Shown: positions 26,743 to 35,372 of the stretch, piece by piece | Layout of the letters: every line of letters starts with the position of its first letter | How positions within the stretch are numbered: position 1 is the stretch's first letter | DNA from: JBBDSH01 sp040905045 | Lineage (GTDB): Bacteria > Pseudomonadota > Gammaproteobacteria > Eutrophobiales > Eutrophobiaceae | NCBI GenBank assembly: GCA_040905045.1 | Contig: JBBDSH010000099.1 | Location: forward strand, 8,478 to 72,477 | Length of the DNA: 64,000 nucleotides | Direction of reading: 5' to 3' | Program-made: the position numbers and the translations under genes | The notes under the pieces: generated by a model | What the model was told of the DNA's origin: nothing | Databases searched by the model: none | What the model saw: the letters and a program-made list of their open reading frames with translations, nothing else

Positions 26743-27753
26743 ATGAAAGCCGTTGTTCTCAAAGAACCCACTGGTCCCGAAGGACTGAGCCTGGAAGAGC
26801 AGGCCAAACCCGAGCCCGGTCCGGGGGAAGTTCGGGTCCGGCTGCTGACCTCTGCCCTGAACCGGCGTGATGTCTGGCTGACCCGTGGCCTGTATCCTCG
26901 CATGCAACTGCCCTGCATTCCCGGTTCCGACGGCGCGGGGATCGTCGATACAGTCGGTCCGGATGTCGATTCCACGCTGTCCGGCAGGGAAGTGATTATT
27001 TACCCCGCCATGGATTGGGGCGATCAGGAGCGCTGTTCCGGGCCGGATTTCCGCGTCCTGGGCATGCCGGATCCGGGTACCTTTGCCGAATACGTCTGCG
27101 TTCCCGCCGGGAACGTGTTTCCGCGGCCGGCGCACCTGAGCTGGGAACAGGCCGCGGCCGTGCCGCTGGCGGGATTGACCGCCTGGCGCGCGGCGGTGAC
27201 CCAGGGTGAGGTTGCGCCCGGGCAGAAGGTGCTGGTGACCGGCGCCGGCGGCGGCGTCGCCGGCTTTGCCATCCTTTGGTGCGCCGGTCTGGGTGCCGAG
27301 GTGCGGGTGACCAGCAGCAGCCCCGAAAAAATCGAACTGGCCCGGTCACTGGGCGCCATCGGCGGCGAGGACTATCGACAGGAAGATTGTTATTCGAAAC
27401 TGAAGAAACAGTCCGGCGGCTTCGATCTGATCATCGACAGTGCCGGCGGCAATGAACTGAATGGCTTGCTGGATACCCTGGCGCCCGGCGGCCGCTACGT
27501 CTTCTACGGCGCCACCCTGGGCAACCCCGATACCGGCCCTGCTATGGCCAAACTGTTTTTCCGGCAAAACCGTCTGCAGGGAACAACTATGGGATCACTA
27601 GCGGAATTCGGCGCCATGCTGGATCATGTGGAAAGGCATAAGGTGGAACCCGTCATCGACCGCGTCTTTTCCCTGACGGATGCCGTACAAGCCCATGAAC
27701 ACATGGAAAGCCAGGCGCATACCGGCAAGATCATTCTCAGGAATGACGCCTGA
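26743..27753 (+). CDS. MDR-superfamily zinc-type alcohol dehydrogenase / quinone reductase
   Basis: A 336-residue medium-chain dehydrogenase/reductase. The catalytic domain opens MKAVVLKEPTGPEGLSLEE and includes SALNRRDVWLTRG and IPGSDGAGIV; the Rossmann domain carries VLVTGAGGGVAGFAI. The usual structural-zinc cysteine cluster is missing, so it is more like quinone reductases or enoyl reductases than zinc alcohol dehydrogenases. Start ATG 26743 follows an AGGTAGG site. Control by the palindrome just upstream would place it in the same regulon as tetR-icmF. The substrate is unknown, perhaps an enoyl-CoA or enone of the acyl-CoA pathway. Confidence 0.88.
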   Translation: MKAVVLKEPTGPEGLSLEEQAKPEPGPGEVRVRLLTSALNRRDVWLTRGLYPRMQLPCIPGSDGAGIVDTVGPDVDSTLSGREVIIYPAMDWGDQERCSGPDFRVLGMPDPGTFAEYVCVPAGNVFPRPAHLSWEQAAAVPLAGLTAWRAAVTQGEVAPGQKVLVTGAGGGVAGFAILWCAGLGAEVRVTSSSPEKIELARSLGAIGGEDYRQEDCYSKLKKQSGGFDLIIDSAGGNELNGLLDTLAPGGRYVFYGATLGNPDTGPAMAKLFFRQNRLQGTTMGSLAEFGAMLDHVERHKVEPVIDRVFSLTDAVQAHEHMESQAHTGKIILRNDA

Positions 27754-27796
27754 AAATGGGTGAAAAGGAAAATGGGGAAAGGAGGGGAAAATGGGG

Positions 27797-27926
27797 AAAA
27801 TGGGGGACAGACCACGGTTTTAGGAAAATGGGGGACAGGAAAATGGGGGACAGACCACGGTTTTCGTTCGGTTTTTCGGTTTTAGAAATGGGGAAAACGG
27901 AAAAACCGTGGTCTGTCCCCCATTTT
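27797..27926. repeat. GGGGACAGACCACGGTTTT repeat cluster (two direct, one inverted)
   Basis: The string AAAATGGGGGACAGACCACGG, minus its last base or so, occurs at 27797 and 27840 and inverted at 27902-27926, making a hairpin with arms of about 25 bases. The flanking 27757-27796 is a purine-rich degenerate GGAAAATGGGG run. It fills the space between the MDR and ETF:quinone oxidoreductase genes. I know such strings as dispersed intergenic repeats of gammaproteobacteria. Confidence 0.88.
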
Positions 27927-27942
27927 CACAAGGTGGATTGAA

Positions 27943-29598
27943 ATGACAACAGAACGCGATGTGATGGAGTACGACGTGGTTATCGTCGGTGCCGGCCCGG
28001 CCGGCCTGGCGGCGGCCTGCCGGCTGAAGCAGCAGGCGGCGGAAACCGGCGCCGACATCGAGGTGTGTGTGCTGGAAAAAGGCTCCGAAGTCGGTGCTCA
28101 CATTCTCTCCGGTGCGGTTTTCGAAACACGTGCCCTGGACGAACTGTTCCCCGACTGGAAAGACCGGGGCGCGCCGCTGCACACTCCGGTGGCACGGGAT
28201 GAGGTTTACCTGTTCCGTAACGACACCGCGGCCATGAAGTGGCCCAATGCCCTGCTGCCCAGGAGTATGCACAACAAGGGCAACTACATTATCTCACTGG
28301 GCAATCTGTGCCGCTGGTTGGGCGAACAGGCCGAGGCGCTGGGCGTGGAGATCTATCCGGGTTTCGCCGCCCAGGAAGTGATCATTGAAGATGACGTGGT
28401 GCGCGGCGTCGTTACCGGCGACCACGGCCTGGACCGGCAAGGCCACCCCAAGGAAGGCGTGCACACGCCCGGTATCGAACTGCGCGGCAAATACACCCTG
28501 TTCGCGGAAGGGTGCCGCGGCCACCTGGGCAAACGTCTTCTTCAGCATTATCGTCTGGACGAAGATGTCGATCCCCAGCATTACGCCATCGGCCTGAAGG
28601 AACTGTGGGAAGTGGACGCGGATCGCCATGATCCGGGTCTGGTGCTGCACGGACTCGGCTGGCCCCTGGACGACGCCAATCCCGGCGGTTCGTTTCTGTA
28701 CCATCTGGAAGATAACCGGGTCGCGGTGGGTTTGATCGTGGATCTGTCCTACAGTAATCCCTATCTGTCCCCCTTCGATGAATTTCAGCGCTTCAAGCAT
28801 CATCCGCTGATCCGCCGGCATCTGGAAGGCGGCAAGCGGGTCTCCTACGGCGCCCGGGCCATTACCAAGGGCGGCTACAACTCGTTGCCGAAGATGGTGT
28901 TTCCCGGCGGGGCCCTGATCGGCTGTGACCTGGGCACGTTGAACTTCGCCAAGATCAAGGGCAACCACACCGCCATGAAGTCGGGCATGCTGGCGGCGGA
29001 TGCAATAGTTGAACGCCTGGCCGACGGGGGCGGAGACAGCGAACCGCTGAACAATTACCCGGAGAAGTTCCGCTCCAGCTGGCTTTACGACGAACTGTAT
29101 CGCAGCCGCAACTTCGGGCCGGCCATACACAAATTCGGCAGTATGTTGGGCGGGGCCTTCAACTACCTGGATCAGACTCTGCTTTGCGGCCGTCTGCCGC
29201 TGACGCTGCACGATACCGTTGCCGATCACGAAAGACTCAAACCGGCGGCCGAGTCCCAACGCATTGAGTATCCGAAACCGGACAAGCAACTCAGCTTCGA
29301 CAAGCTGTCATCGGTGTTCCTGTCCAACACCAATCACGAGGAAGATCAACCGGTTCATCTGATACTCAAAGATGAGACCGTGCCGGTGGAAAAGAATCTG
29401 CCGCTCTACGATGAACCGGCACAACGTTACTGTCCGGCCGGTGTCTACGAGATCGTGGAGGAAGCAGACGGCAAGCAGTTTCAGATTAATGCCCAGAACT
29501 GTGTTCACTGCAAGACCTGCGACATCAAGGACCCGGAGCAGAATATCGAATGGGTGGCGCCCGAGGGATCAGGCGGACCGAATTACGCGAATATGTGA
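27943..29598 (+). CDS. Electron transfer flavoprotein-ubiquinone oxidoreductase
   Basis: A 551-residue ETF:quinone oxidoreductase, which moves electrons from ETF to the membrane quinone pool. FAD binding is seen in VVIVGAGPAGLAAACRLK, the ubiquinone/membrane region around PNALLPRSMHNKGNY and RAITKGGYNSLPKMVFPGG, and the C-terminal 4Fe-4S ligands in RYCPAGVYE and NCVHCKTCDIKDP. Full length and all cluster cysteines are present. An AAGGTGG site precedes ATG 27943. It completes the electron route for the acyl-CoA dehydrogenases and EtfBA in this window and probably also serves L-2-hydroxyglutarate oxidation. Confidence 0.97.
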   Translation: MTTERDVMEYDVVIVGAGPAGLAAACRLKQQAAETGADIEVCVLEKGSEVGAHILSGAVFETRALDELFPDWKDRGAPLHTPVARDEVYLFRNDTAAMKWPNALLPRSMHNKGNYIISLGNLCRWLGEQAEALGVEIYPGFAAQEVIIEDDVVRGVVTGDHGLDRQGHPKEGVHTPGIELRGKYTLFAEGCRGHLGKRLLQHYRLDEDVDPQHYAIGLKELWEVDADRHDPGLVLHGLGWPLDDANPGGSFLYHLEDNRVAVGLIVDLSYSNPYLSPFDEFQRFKHHPLIRRHLEGGKRVSYGARAITKGGYNSLPKMVFPGGALIGCDLGTLNFAKIKGNHTAMKSGMLAADAIVERLADGGGDSEPLNNYPEKFRSSWLYDELYRSRNFGPAIHKFGSMLGGAFNYLDQTLLCGRLPLTLHDTVADHERLKPAAESQRIEYPKPDKQLSFDKLSSVFLSNTNHEEDQPVHLILKDETVPVEKNLPLYDEPAQRYCPAGVYEIVEEADGKQFQINAQNCVHCKTCDIKDPEQNIEWVAPEGSGGPNYANM

Positions 29599-29618
29599 AT
29601 AAGCTTAGAAACCTGTAT

Positions 29619-29939
29619 TCAGTACTGTGACTCGGGCGTGTGCACGGTGAGACCGTCCAGTTCCTCGGTAATGGAGATCTGGCAGCTGAGACGGCTGGTC
29701 TCGTCCGGCTCCATGGCGAACTCCAGCATATCCTTTTCCATATCGTCGGGTTCCGGCAGTTTGCCGTACCAGTCAGGATCCACGTGCACGTGGCAGGTGG
29801 CACAGCTGCAGGCGCCGCCGCATTCGGCGACGATGCCGGGCACATTGTTGTTGACGGCGGTGAGCATGACGGAATCGCCGATCTTGCCTTCCACCTCGGA
29901 ACGCGTACCGTCGGCGGCAATATAGATTATTTTCGGCAT
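29619..29939 (-). CDS. Adrenodoxin/putidaredoxin-type 2Fe-2S ferredoxin
   Basis: A 106-residue vertebrate-type [2Fe-2S] ferredoxin. The cluster ligands are C40, C46 and C49 in AECGGACSCATCHV and C87 in SRLSCQIS, the spacing of putidaredoxin and adrenodoxin, which deliver electrons to class I cytochromes P450. It is convergent with the ETF:quinone oxidoreductase gene. A putidaredoxin-reductase-like flavoprotein is encoded 2.6 kb away at 32549, so both redox partners of a P450 are in the window but no P450 is. The start is the only plausible ATG although its ribosome site is weak. Confidence 0.93.
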   Translation of the reverse strand: MPKIIYIAADGTRSEVEGKIGDSVMLTAVNNNVPGIVAECGGACSCATCHVHVDPDWYGKLPEPDDMEKDMLEFAMEPDETSRLSCQISITEELDGLTVHTPESQY

Positions 29940-30020
29940 GGTGAGTTGTTTTCCTGCTGACGAATGAAACGCGCTACTTTAATCAATTTGGACGAAGGAT
30001 GCCAGTACAGCGGGAAATTG

Positions 30021-30998
30021 TCAGGCGAGCAGCAGGATTTTTCCTATATGTTCGCTCGCTTCCATGATTCGGTGTGCCTCCGCGGCTTGTTCCCGGGGCA
30101 GGGTTTTATGGATAACGGGTTTTATGCCGCCGGAATCCAGTTTTGGCCAGACATGTTTTTCCAGGTTTCGGGCAATGGCGGCCTTGAATTCCACATCGCG
30201 CGGCCGCAGGGTGGAGCCGGTGATGACCAGGCGCTTGCGCATCACCGGAGCAAAATTCACTTCGGTTTTGAATCCCTGCAGGCCGGCAATGATGACAATG
30301 CGACCGTCCTGCGCCGCCAGGGAAATGTTCTTCTGCATGTAATCTCCCAGTACCATGTCCAGGATGACGTCGATACCCTTATCGCCGGTGGCGGAAAGAA
30401 ACTCGGCGACGAAATCCTGTTCCTTGTAATTAACGATATGATCGGCGCCCAGCTCCCGGCAGGCGGCGCATTTTTCCTCCGAACCGGCGGTGGAGAATAC
30501 CGTCGCACCCATGGCTTTCGCGATCTGGATGGCCGTGGTGCCGATACCGCTGCTGCCGCCGTGCACCAGGAAGGTTTCTCCTTGTTTCAGCCTGGCCCGG
30601 TCAAAGACGTTGCTCCAGACCGTGAAAAATGTCTCCGGCAGTGCCGCGGCTTCTTCAACAGTCAGCGAAGACGGCACCGGAAGACACAGCGCCGCCTCGG
30701 CTACCGCATATTCGGCGTAGCCGCCGCCGGTTACCAGTGCGCAGACCTGGTCACCGACAGTGGGTGAATCGACGTCTTCACCGACCGCCGTCACTTCGCC
30801 GGCCACTTCGAGGCCGGGGATGGGAGAGGCGCCGGGCGGCGGCGGGTAATTGCCCAGGCGCTGAATAATATCCGGCCGGTTGACGCCGGCGGCGACCACG
30901 CGTATGAGCACCTGGCCGGGACCCGGTTCCGGTTGCGGCCCGGTGGCTGGTTTCAGGTTTTCCGGGCCGCCGAATTCGCTGATCTCGATGTATTTCAT
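30021..30998 (-). CDS. NAD(P)H:quinone oxidoreductase, PIG3/Zta-crystallin family
   Basis: A 325-residue zinc-independent medium-chain reductase of the PIG3-like quinone oxidoreductase family. Typical sequence marks are MKYIEISEFGGPENL, VNRPDIIQRLGNYPPPPGAS, the nucleotide-binding FLVHGGSSGIGTTAIQIAKA and the C-terminal THMEASEHIGK-like ending (here RIMEASEHIGKILLL). It reduces quinones or enones with NADPH. It is divergent from bioA with a 105-base spacer, and 81 bases upstream of the ferredoxin gene on the same strand. Confidence 0.93.
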   Translation of the reverse strand: MKYIEISEFGGPENLKPATGPQPEPGPGQVLIRVVAAGVNRPDIIQRLGNYPPPPGASPIPGLEVAGEVTAVGEDVDSPTVGDQVCALVTGGGYAEYAVAEAALCLPVPSSLTVEEAAALPETFFTVWSNVFDRARLKQGETFLVHGGSSGIGTTAIQIAKAMGATVFSTAGSEEKCAACRELGADHIVNYKEQDFVAEFLSATGDKGIDVILDMVLGDYMQKNISLAAQDGRIVIIAGLQGFKTEVNFAPVMRKRLVITGSTLRPRDVEFKAAIARNLEKHVWPKLDSGGIKPVIHKTLPREQAAEAHRIMEASEHIGKILLLA

Positions 30999-31103
30999 AA
31001 TCGGGCTGATAGGTGTTGCAGGTTAGTCATTAATGTCAAACAGTAGTAGCATTGTCGCTCCTTTCAGGCAAGAAGTGTTCGTATAGCGTAATTTCATTCT
31101 GCG

Positions 31104-32402
31104 ATGTGTGCCGCCGATACAAAATCAGAACAATTGCTGGCCAGGGACCGCGAGGTTGTCTGGCATCCCTATGCCTCCATGACCGCGGAATCACCGGTAT
31201 TCCCGGTTGCCTCCGCATCCGGCGTGCGTCTGGGCCTGACGGACGGCCGTGAACTCATCGACGGCATGGCCTCCTGGTGGTGCGCCATTCACGGCTACAA
31301 CCATCCCGTGTTGAACGATGCTATTACCCGGCAACTGCGGGACATGGCCCATGTCATGTTCGGAGGTCTGACTCACGAGCCCGCGGTGGCACTGGCCGAG
31401 GAACTGGTGCGGCTGACTCCGGAACCGCTGCAGACGGTATTCCTGGCCGATTCCGGTTCGGTATCGGTGGAGGTGGCCATGAAGATGGCCATTCAGTACC
31501 AGGCGGCGCTGGGCCGGCCCAGGCGGCAATCGTTTCTTACCATCCGCGGGGGCTATCACGGCGATACCTTCGGTGCCATGTCGGTCTGTGATCCGGTCAC
31601 CGGCATGCATACGCTGTTCAATCGGGTCCTGCCGCAGCATTATTTTGCCGATTCTCCCGCCATCGCTTTTTCCGCCGACTGGGATGAACGGGATATTGAA
31701 AGCTTCCGTGAACTGCTGGAACAGCATCATGATGCCATTGCGGCGGTGATCCTGGAGCCGATCCTGCAGGGTGCCGGCGGCATGTGGTTTTACCATCCCG
31801 AATATTTACGGCGCGTGCGGGCGTTGTGCGATGAATACGGTGTGCTTCTCATTGCCGACGAAATCGCCACGGGTTTCGGCCGCACCGGCAAACTGTTCGC
31901 CTGTGAGCACGCCGGCATCAGCCCCGATATTATGTGCCTGGGCAAGGCGTTGACAGGTGGCTACATGACCCTGGCGGCGACCCTGGCAACGCGCACCGTG
32001 GCGGAAACCATCTCCAATCACGAGCCGGGTGTTTTCATGCACGGCCCGACATTCATGGGTAACCCGCTGGCCTGTTCCGTGGCCCTGGCCAGCATTCGTT
32101 TATTACAGGAAAACGACTGGCGTCGGCTTGTTGCAGCCCTGGAAACACAGATGCGGCGTGAGCTGGAGCCCTGCCGCGAACTCGGTAATGTGGTTGATGT
32201 CCGCGTCCTCGGCGCTGTCGGCGTGGTGGAACTGAACACGCCCATGGACATGCAATACGCGCCCACGGCGTTTGTCAGCCGCGGTGTCTGGGTACGTCCC
32301 TTCGGCCGGCTGGTCTATATCATGCCGCCGTATATCATGGAACCCGATGACCTTACGAAAGTAACCCGGGCCATTTATGAAGTCGTTGATCGTAATCGTT
32401 GA
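31104..32402 (+). CDS. bioA: Adenosylmethionine--8-amino-7-oxononanoate aminotransferase
   Basis: A 432-residue class III PLP aminotransferase making 7,8-diaminononanoate in biotin synthesis, with SAM as amino donor. BioA-specific stretches include DREVVWHPYASM, MASWWCAIHGYNHPVLN and MFGGLTHEPAV; the PLP lysine is in LGKALTGGYMTLA (about residue 280) after LLIADEIATGFGRTG. No other biotin gene is in the window, so it is an isolated bio gene here. ATG 31104 has a poor ribosome site; the position fits the family start. A GAGTGAGG-type hairpin follows its stop. Confidence 0.95.
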   Translation: MCAADTKSEQLLARDREVVWHPYASMTAESPVFPVASASGVRLGLTDGRELIDGMASWWCAIHGYNHPVLNDAITRQLRDMAHVMFGGLTHEPAVALAEELVRLTPEPLQTVFLADSGSVSVEVAMKMAIQYQAALGRPRRQSFLTIRGGYHGDTFGAMSVCDPVTGMHTLFNRVLPQHYFADSPAIAFSADWDERDIESFRELLEQHHDAIAAVILEPILQGAGGMWFYHPEYLRRVRALCDEYGVLLIADEIATGFGRTGKLFACEHAGISPDIMCLGKALTGGYMTLAATLATRTVAETISNHEPGVFMHGPTFMGNPLACSVALASIRLLQENDWRRLVAALETQMRRELEPCRELGNVVDVRVLGAVGVVELNTPMDMQYAPTAFVSRGVWVRPFGRLVYIMPPYIMEPDDLTKVTRAIYEVVDRNR

Positions 32403-32404
32403 TT

Positions 32405-32500
32405 GAGTAAGGGGTGAGAAGTGAGGAGTAAGGCGTAAGGTGTAATGTGTAACTGGGACAAGTTCTGTTTACTCCTCACCCCTCACTCCTTACGCCTCAC
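32405..32500. repeat. GAGTAAGGGGTGAG...CTCACCCCTCACTC inverted repeat, copy 1
   Basis: The arms GAGTAAGGGGTGAGAAGTGA and ACTCCTCACCCCTCACTCC, with trailing TTACGCCTCAC, form a long imperfect hairpin directly after the bioA stop. Other copies lie at 40985-41066 and 60236-60518. A single-arm fragment is seen near 35355. It may act as a terminator. Confidence 0.85.
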
Positions 32501-32548
32501 CTGTTAAGGCAATTGTTATATTTCGAAAATATCTGAAGAGTGAAAATA

Positions 32549-33772
32549 ATGAGTCAAGTGTGCATTGTTATTGGGGCGAGTCATGCCGCCGCCCAGTTCG
32601 TTCAGAGTCTCAGGCAGGAAGGCTGGGAGGATCGCATACTGGTTATCGGTGAAGAACCGTACATCCCCTACCACAGGCCGCCCCTGTCCAAGGAATTCCT
32701 GGCCGGGGACAAGGAACTGGATGAGATCTATCTACGCCCCGCCAAGGTTTACGAAGAACTGAATGTGGAGTTCCTTCTGGAAACGAGGATCGAGGCCATT
32801 GATCCGGAAGGGAAGCGCCTGACCTTGTCCGTCGGGGATTCCGTGACCTACGACAAGCTTTGCCTGACAGTAGGCTCCCGCGTGCGTACGGTGGATCTGC
32901 CGGGCGTGAATCTGGGAGGTGTTCACTATCTGCGTACGGTTCAGGACGTGGAGGCGATACGGGAGGGAATTCGTCCCGGCGCCAACGCCGTCATTGTCGG
33001 CGGCGGGTATATCGGTCTCGAAGCGGCCGCCGTCCTGAACAAACTGGGCATGAAGGTGACCGTCCTGGAAATGGCGGAACGGGTACTGCAGCGGGTCACC
33101 GCCCCGGAAGTGTCGGAATTCTATACCCGTGTGCACGGTGAGGAAGGTGTTGAAATCCGTTGCGACACCGGTGTTTCCGGATTTGAAGGTAATGATCACG
33201 TGGAGCGCGTACGCTGTTCCGACGGCAGTGTGCTGGAGGCCGATCTGGTTGTGATAGGTGTCGGTATCGTTCCCAACACGGAACTGGCCTCCGCTGCCGG
33301 ACTGGAAGTGGAAAATGGGATTGTCGTGGATGAATATGCCCGCACATCCAACGCGGATATCGTTGCCGCCGGTGATTGTACGTTTCACTACAATCCGGTG
33401 TACGAACGGCGCGTCCGGCTGGAGTCGGTACAGAATGCCACGGATCAGGCGCGCATCGCCGCGGCTACGGTCTGCGGTAAGAAAAAACCCTACAACGCGC
33501 TGCCCTGGTTCTGGTCGGATCAGTACGATGTCAAGCTTCAGATTGCGGGGCTGTCACAGGACTACGAGGAAACACAGGTCCGTGGTGATCGGAAGAACGG
33601 CCGCAGTTTCGCTATCTTCTATTTTCGTGATAATAAAATCATTGCCGTGGACGCGGTCAACAAACCGGCTGAATTCATGATGGGAAAACGCCTGATTACG
33701 GAGAAGGCGGAAGTGGACCGCAAGCAGTTAGCCGATGAAAGCATACACATGCGCGAGTTTCTCAAGCGGTGA
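32549..33772 (+). CDS. Putidaredoxin reductase-like ferredoxin--NAD(P) reductase
   Basis: A 407-residue FAD/NAD-binding flavoprotein of the putidaredoxin/rhodocoxin reductase class, which passes electrons from NADH to a 2Fe-2S ferredoxin. The FAD motif is IVIGASHAAAQFVQSL, the NAD motif VIVGGGYIGLEAAAVL, with YIPYHRPPLSKEFL and the FAD-binding VAAGDCTFHYNP; the C-terminal dimerisation domain ends MREFLKR. ATG 32549 is preferred because a GAAGAG site lies eight bases before it; an upstream GTG at 32540 overlaps that site. The natural partner is the ferredoxin at 29619, together forming a class I P450 electron chain; or it may reduce the Rieske ferredoxin at 1516. Confidence 0.93.
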   Translation: MSQVCIVIGASHAAAQFVQSLRQEGWEDRILVIGEEPYIPYHRPPLSKEFLAGDKELDEIYLRPAKVYEELNVEFLLETRIEAIDPEGKRLTLSVGDSVTYDKLCLTVGSRVRTVDLPGVNLGGVHYLRTVQDVEAIREGIRPGANAVIVGGGYIGLEAAAVLNKLGMKVTVLEMAERVLQRVTAPEVSEFYTRVHGEEGVEIRCDTGVSGFEGNDHVERVRCSDGSVLEADLVVIGVGIVPNTELASAAGLEVENGIVVDEYARTSNADIVAAGDCTFHYNPVYERRVRLESVQNATDQARIAAATVCGKKKPYNALPWFWSDQYDVKLQIAGLSQDYEETQVRGDRKNGRSFAIFYFRDNKIIAVDAVNKPAEFMMGKRLITEKAEVDRKQLADESIHMREFLKR

Positions 33773-33800
33773 GGGATGGCAGCCGTCCGTCTAAATAAGT

Positions 33801-33930
33801 GTTCCGAATCCGTGTACAGATCAGGAACATAACGCAGACACGCAGTGAATACCTCCCTGTAGCTCGAATGCGGCATCCCTGCCGCATACGGTCTGCTTAT
33901 ATATTCCTGATCTGTACACGGATTCGGAAC
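33801..33930. repeat. 130-base palindromic element, copy B
   Basis: The arms 33801-33839 and 33891-33930 (GTTCCGAATCCGTG... and its complement) enclose the same loop as copy A at 13252, including ATGCGGCA-TCCC-TGCCGCAT. Copy B is exactly as long as copy A. Arm positions that differ from copy A are changed on both arms in about eight of nine cases, preserving pairing. Confidence 0.9.
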
Positions 33931-34048
33931 AGCTATATAGTCGCTCCAACACTATGATCCCGGCCTGCATTCCGGCCAATGTCCTGGACTCCATATTTCA
34001 ACGATAACTGCACTGGAATTCGGAACATCTATTTAGCCCGCATAAACT

Positions 34049-35245
34049 ATGAAATTTGATGTCGCCGTTGTCGGGGCGGGCATTATCGGTACGGCCACGG
34101 CCCGGCAATTACAGCAGCGATACCCGGACTTGCGCATTGCTCTTCTCGACAAGGAGGATGATGTCGGCCGTCATCAGACCGGGCATAACAGCGGCGTTGT
34201 TCATGCCGGTGTCTATTACCGTCCGGGCAGTCTAAAGGCCAGCTTCTGTAAACAGGGCCTTGAAGAGACACTGCGCTTTTGCCGTGAACAGAATCTTCCG
34301 TTCGAACAGTGCGGCAAACTGATTGTGGCGACGGATGAGCAGGAAAACACACGCATGCAGGCTCTCTACCGTCGTTGCAATGAAAACAATGTGGATTGTG
34401 TCCTTCTGAATCGCGGACAACTGCGAGCCATGGAACCCCGTATTAACGGCATCGGCGCCATCCATGTTCCGGCAACCGCCATAACAGATTTCACGGCGGT
34501 CTGCAGGCGTATGGCGGAGCTGTTTGCCGCGGCGGGCGGAAGCCTGCGGTTGAATACGGGGGTGACCGCCATTGAAGAGAACGATGGCGGCATTCGCCTG
34601 CATACGCCGGCGAGCATCATTGAGGCCGGCCTGGTGATCGCTTGTGCCGGGCTGCAATCCGATCGCCTGGCGCGGCTGCACGGCTTTGAGATGGAGTTTC
34701 GTATTATCCCCTTTCGCGGCGAATACTATCGCCTGCCCGATTCCAGGAATGATCTGATCCGGCATCTGATTTATCCCGTGCCGGATCCGGCACTGCCGTT
34801 CCTCGGCGTACACCTCACCCGCATGATCGACGGCGGTATTACCGCCGGACCCAATGCGGTGACGGGATGGAAACGGGAGGGGTACGGCCGTCTCAATATC
34901 GATTTTCGGGATGCCGTCGACATGGTGGCCTTTCCCGGTTTCTGGAGACTGGTGGGGAGGCACTTCAAATACGGACTGGCGGAACTGAGGAATTCCTTTT
35001 CCAGGCGCAGTTACCTGAACGCCGTACGCAAATACTGTCCCGAACTGACACTGCAGGATCTGCAGCCGCATCCCGCCGGTGTACGGGCTCAGGCGGTCAA
35101 AAACGACGGCAGTCTGGTGGACGATTTCCTCTTTCTGGAAAGCCCGCGCAGTCTGCATGTCTGCAATGCACCGTCACCGGCCGCCACGTCGGCCATTCCC
35201 ATCGCCCGTTATATTTGTGATCGTACAGCGGAGAGGATTCGATAA
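34049..35245 (+). CDS. lhgO: L-2-hydroxyglutarate oxidase
   Basis: A 398-residue FAD-dependent oxidase/dehydrogenase of the LhgO/L2HGDH family, oxidising L-2-hydroxyglutarate to 2-oxoglutarate with electrons going to the quinone pool. Family-specific segments are VAVVGAGIIGTATARQL, RHQTGHNSGVVHAGVYYRPG, LPFEQCGKLIVAT and PNAVTGWKREGYG, ending with FLFLESPRSLHVCNAPSPAATS. The enzyme is membrane-associated in E. coli, linked to lysine/glutarate breakdown. It stands alone between two repeat elements; the ribosome site is weak but the start fits the family. The glutarate hydroxylase partner CsiD is not in the window. Confidence 0.93.
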   Translation: MKFDVAVVGAGIIGTATARQLQQRYPDLRIALLDKEDDVGRHQTGHNSGVVHAGVYYRPGSLKASFCKQGLEETLRFCREQNLPFEQCGKLIVATDEQENTRMQALYRRCNENNVDCVLLNRGQLRAMEPRINGIGAIHVPATAITDFTAVCRRMAELFAAAGGSLRLNTGVTAIEENDGGIRLHTPASIIEAGLVIACAGLQSDRLARLHGFEMEFRIIPFRGEYYRLPDSRNDLIRHLIYPVPDPALPFLGVHLTRMIDGGITAGPNAVTGWKREGYGRLNIDFRDAVDMVAFPGFWRLVGRHFKYGLAELRNSFSRRSYLNAVRKYCPELTLQDLQPHPAGVRAQAVKNDGSLVDDFLFLESPRSLHVCNAPSPAATSAIPIARYICDRTAERIR

Positions 35246-35248
35246 TCT

Positions 35249-35335
35249 GTAGCCCGGATGAAGGCGATAGCCGGAATCCGGGTACGTGATGCAGCGCTTT
35301 GTTTCCCGGATTCCGCTGCGCTCCATCCGGGCTAC
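35249..35335. repeat. GTAGCCCGGATG...CATCCGGGCTAC inverted repeat
   Basis: Outer arms GTAGCCCGGATG and CATCCGGGCTAC with inner CCGGAATCCGGG / CCCGGATTCCG segments form a stable cruciform-like hairpin immediately after the lhgO stop. This is a common dispersed intergenic element in gammaproteobacteria and here sits between two convergent genes, probably terminating both. Confidence 0.88.
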
Positions 35336-35372
35336 AAACTACAAACTGATTTTCACTCCTTACCCTCAGACC

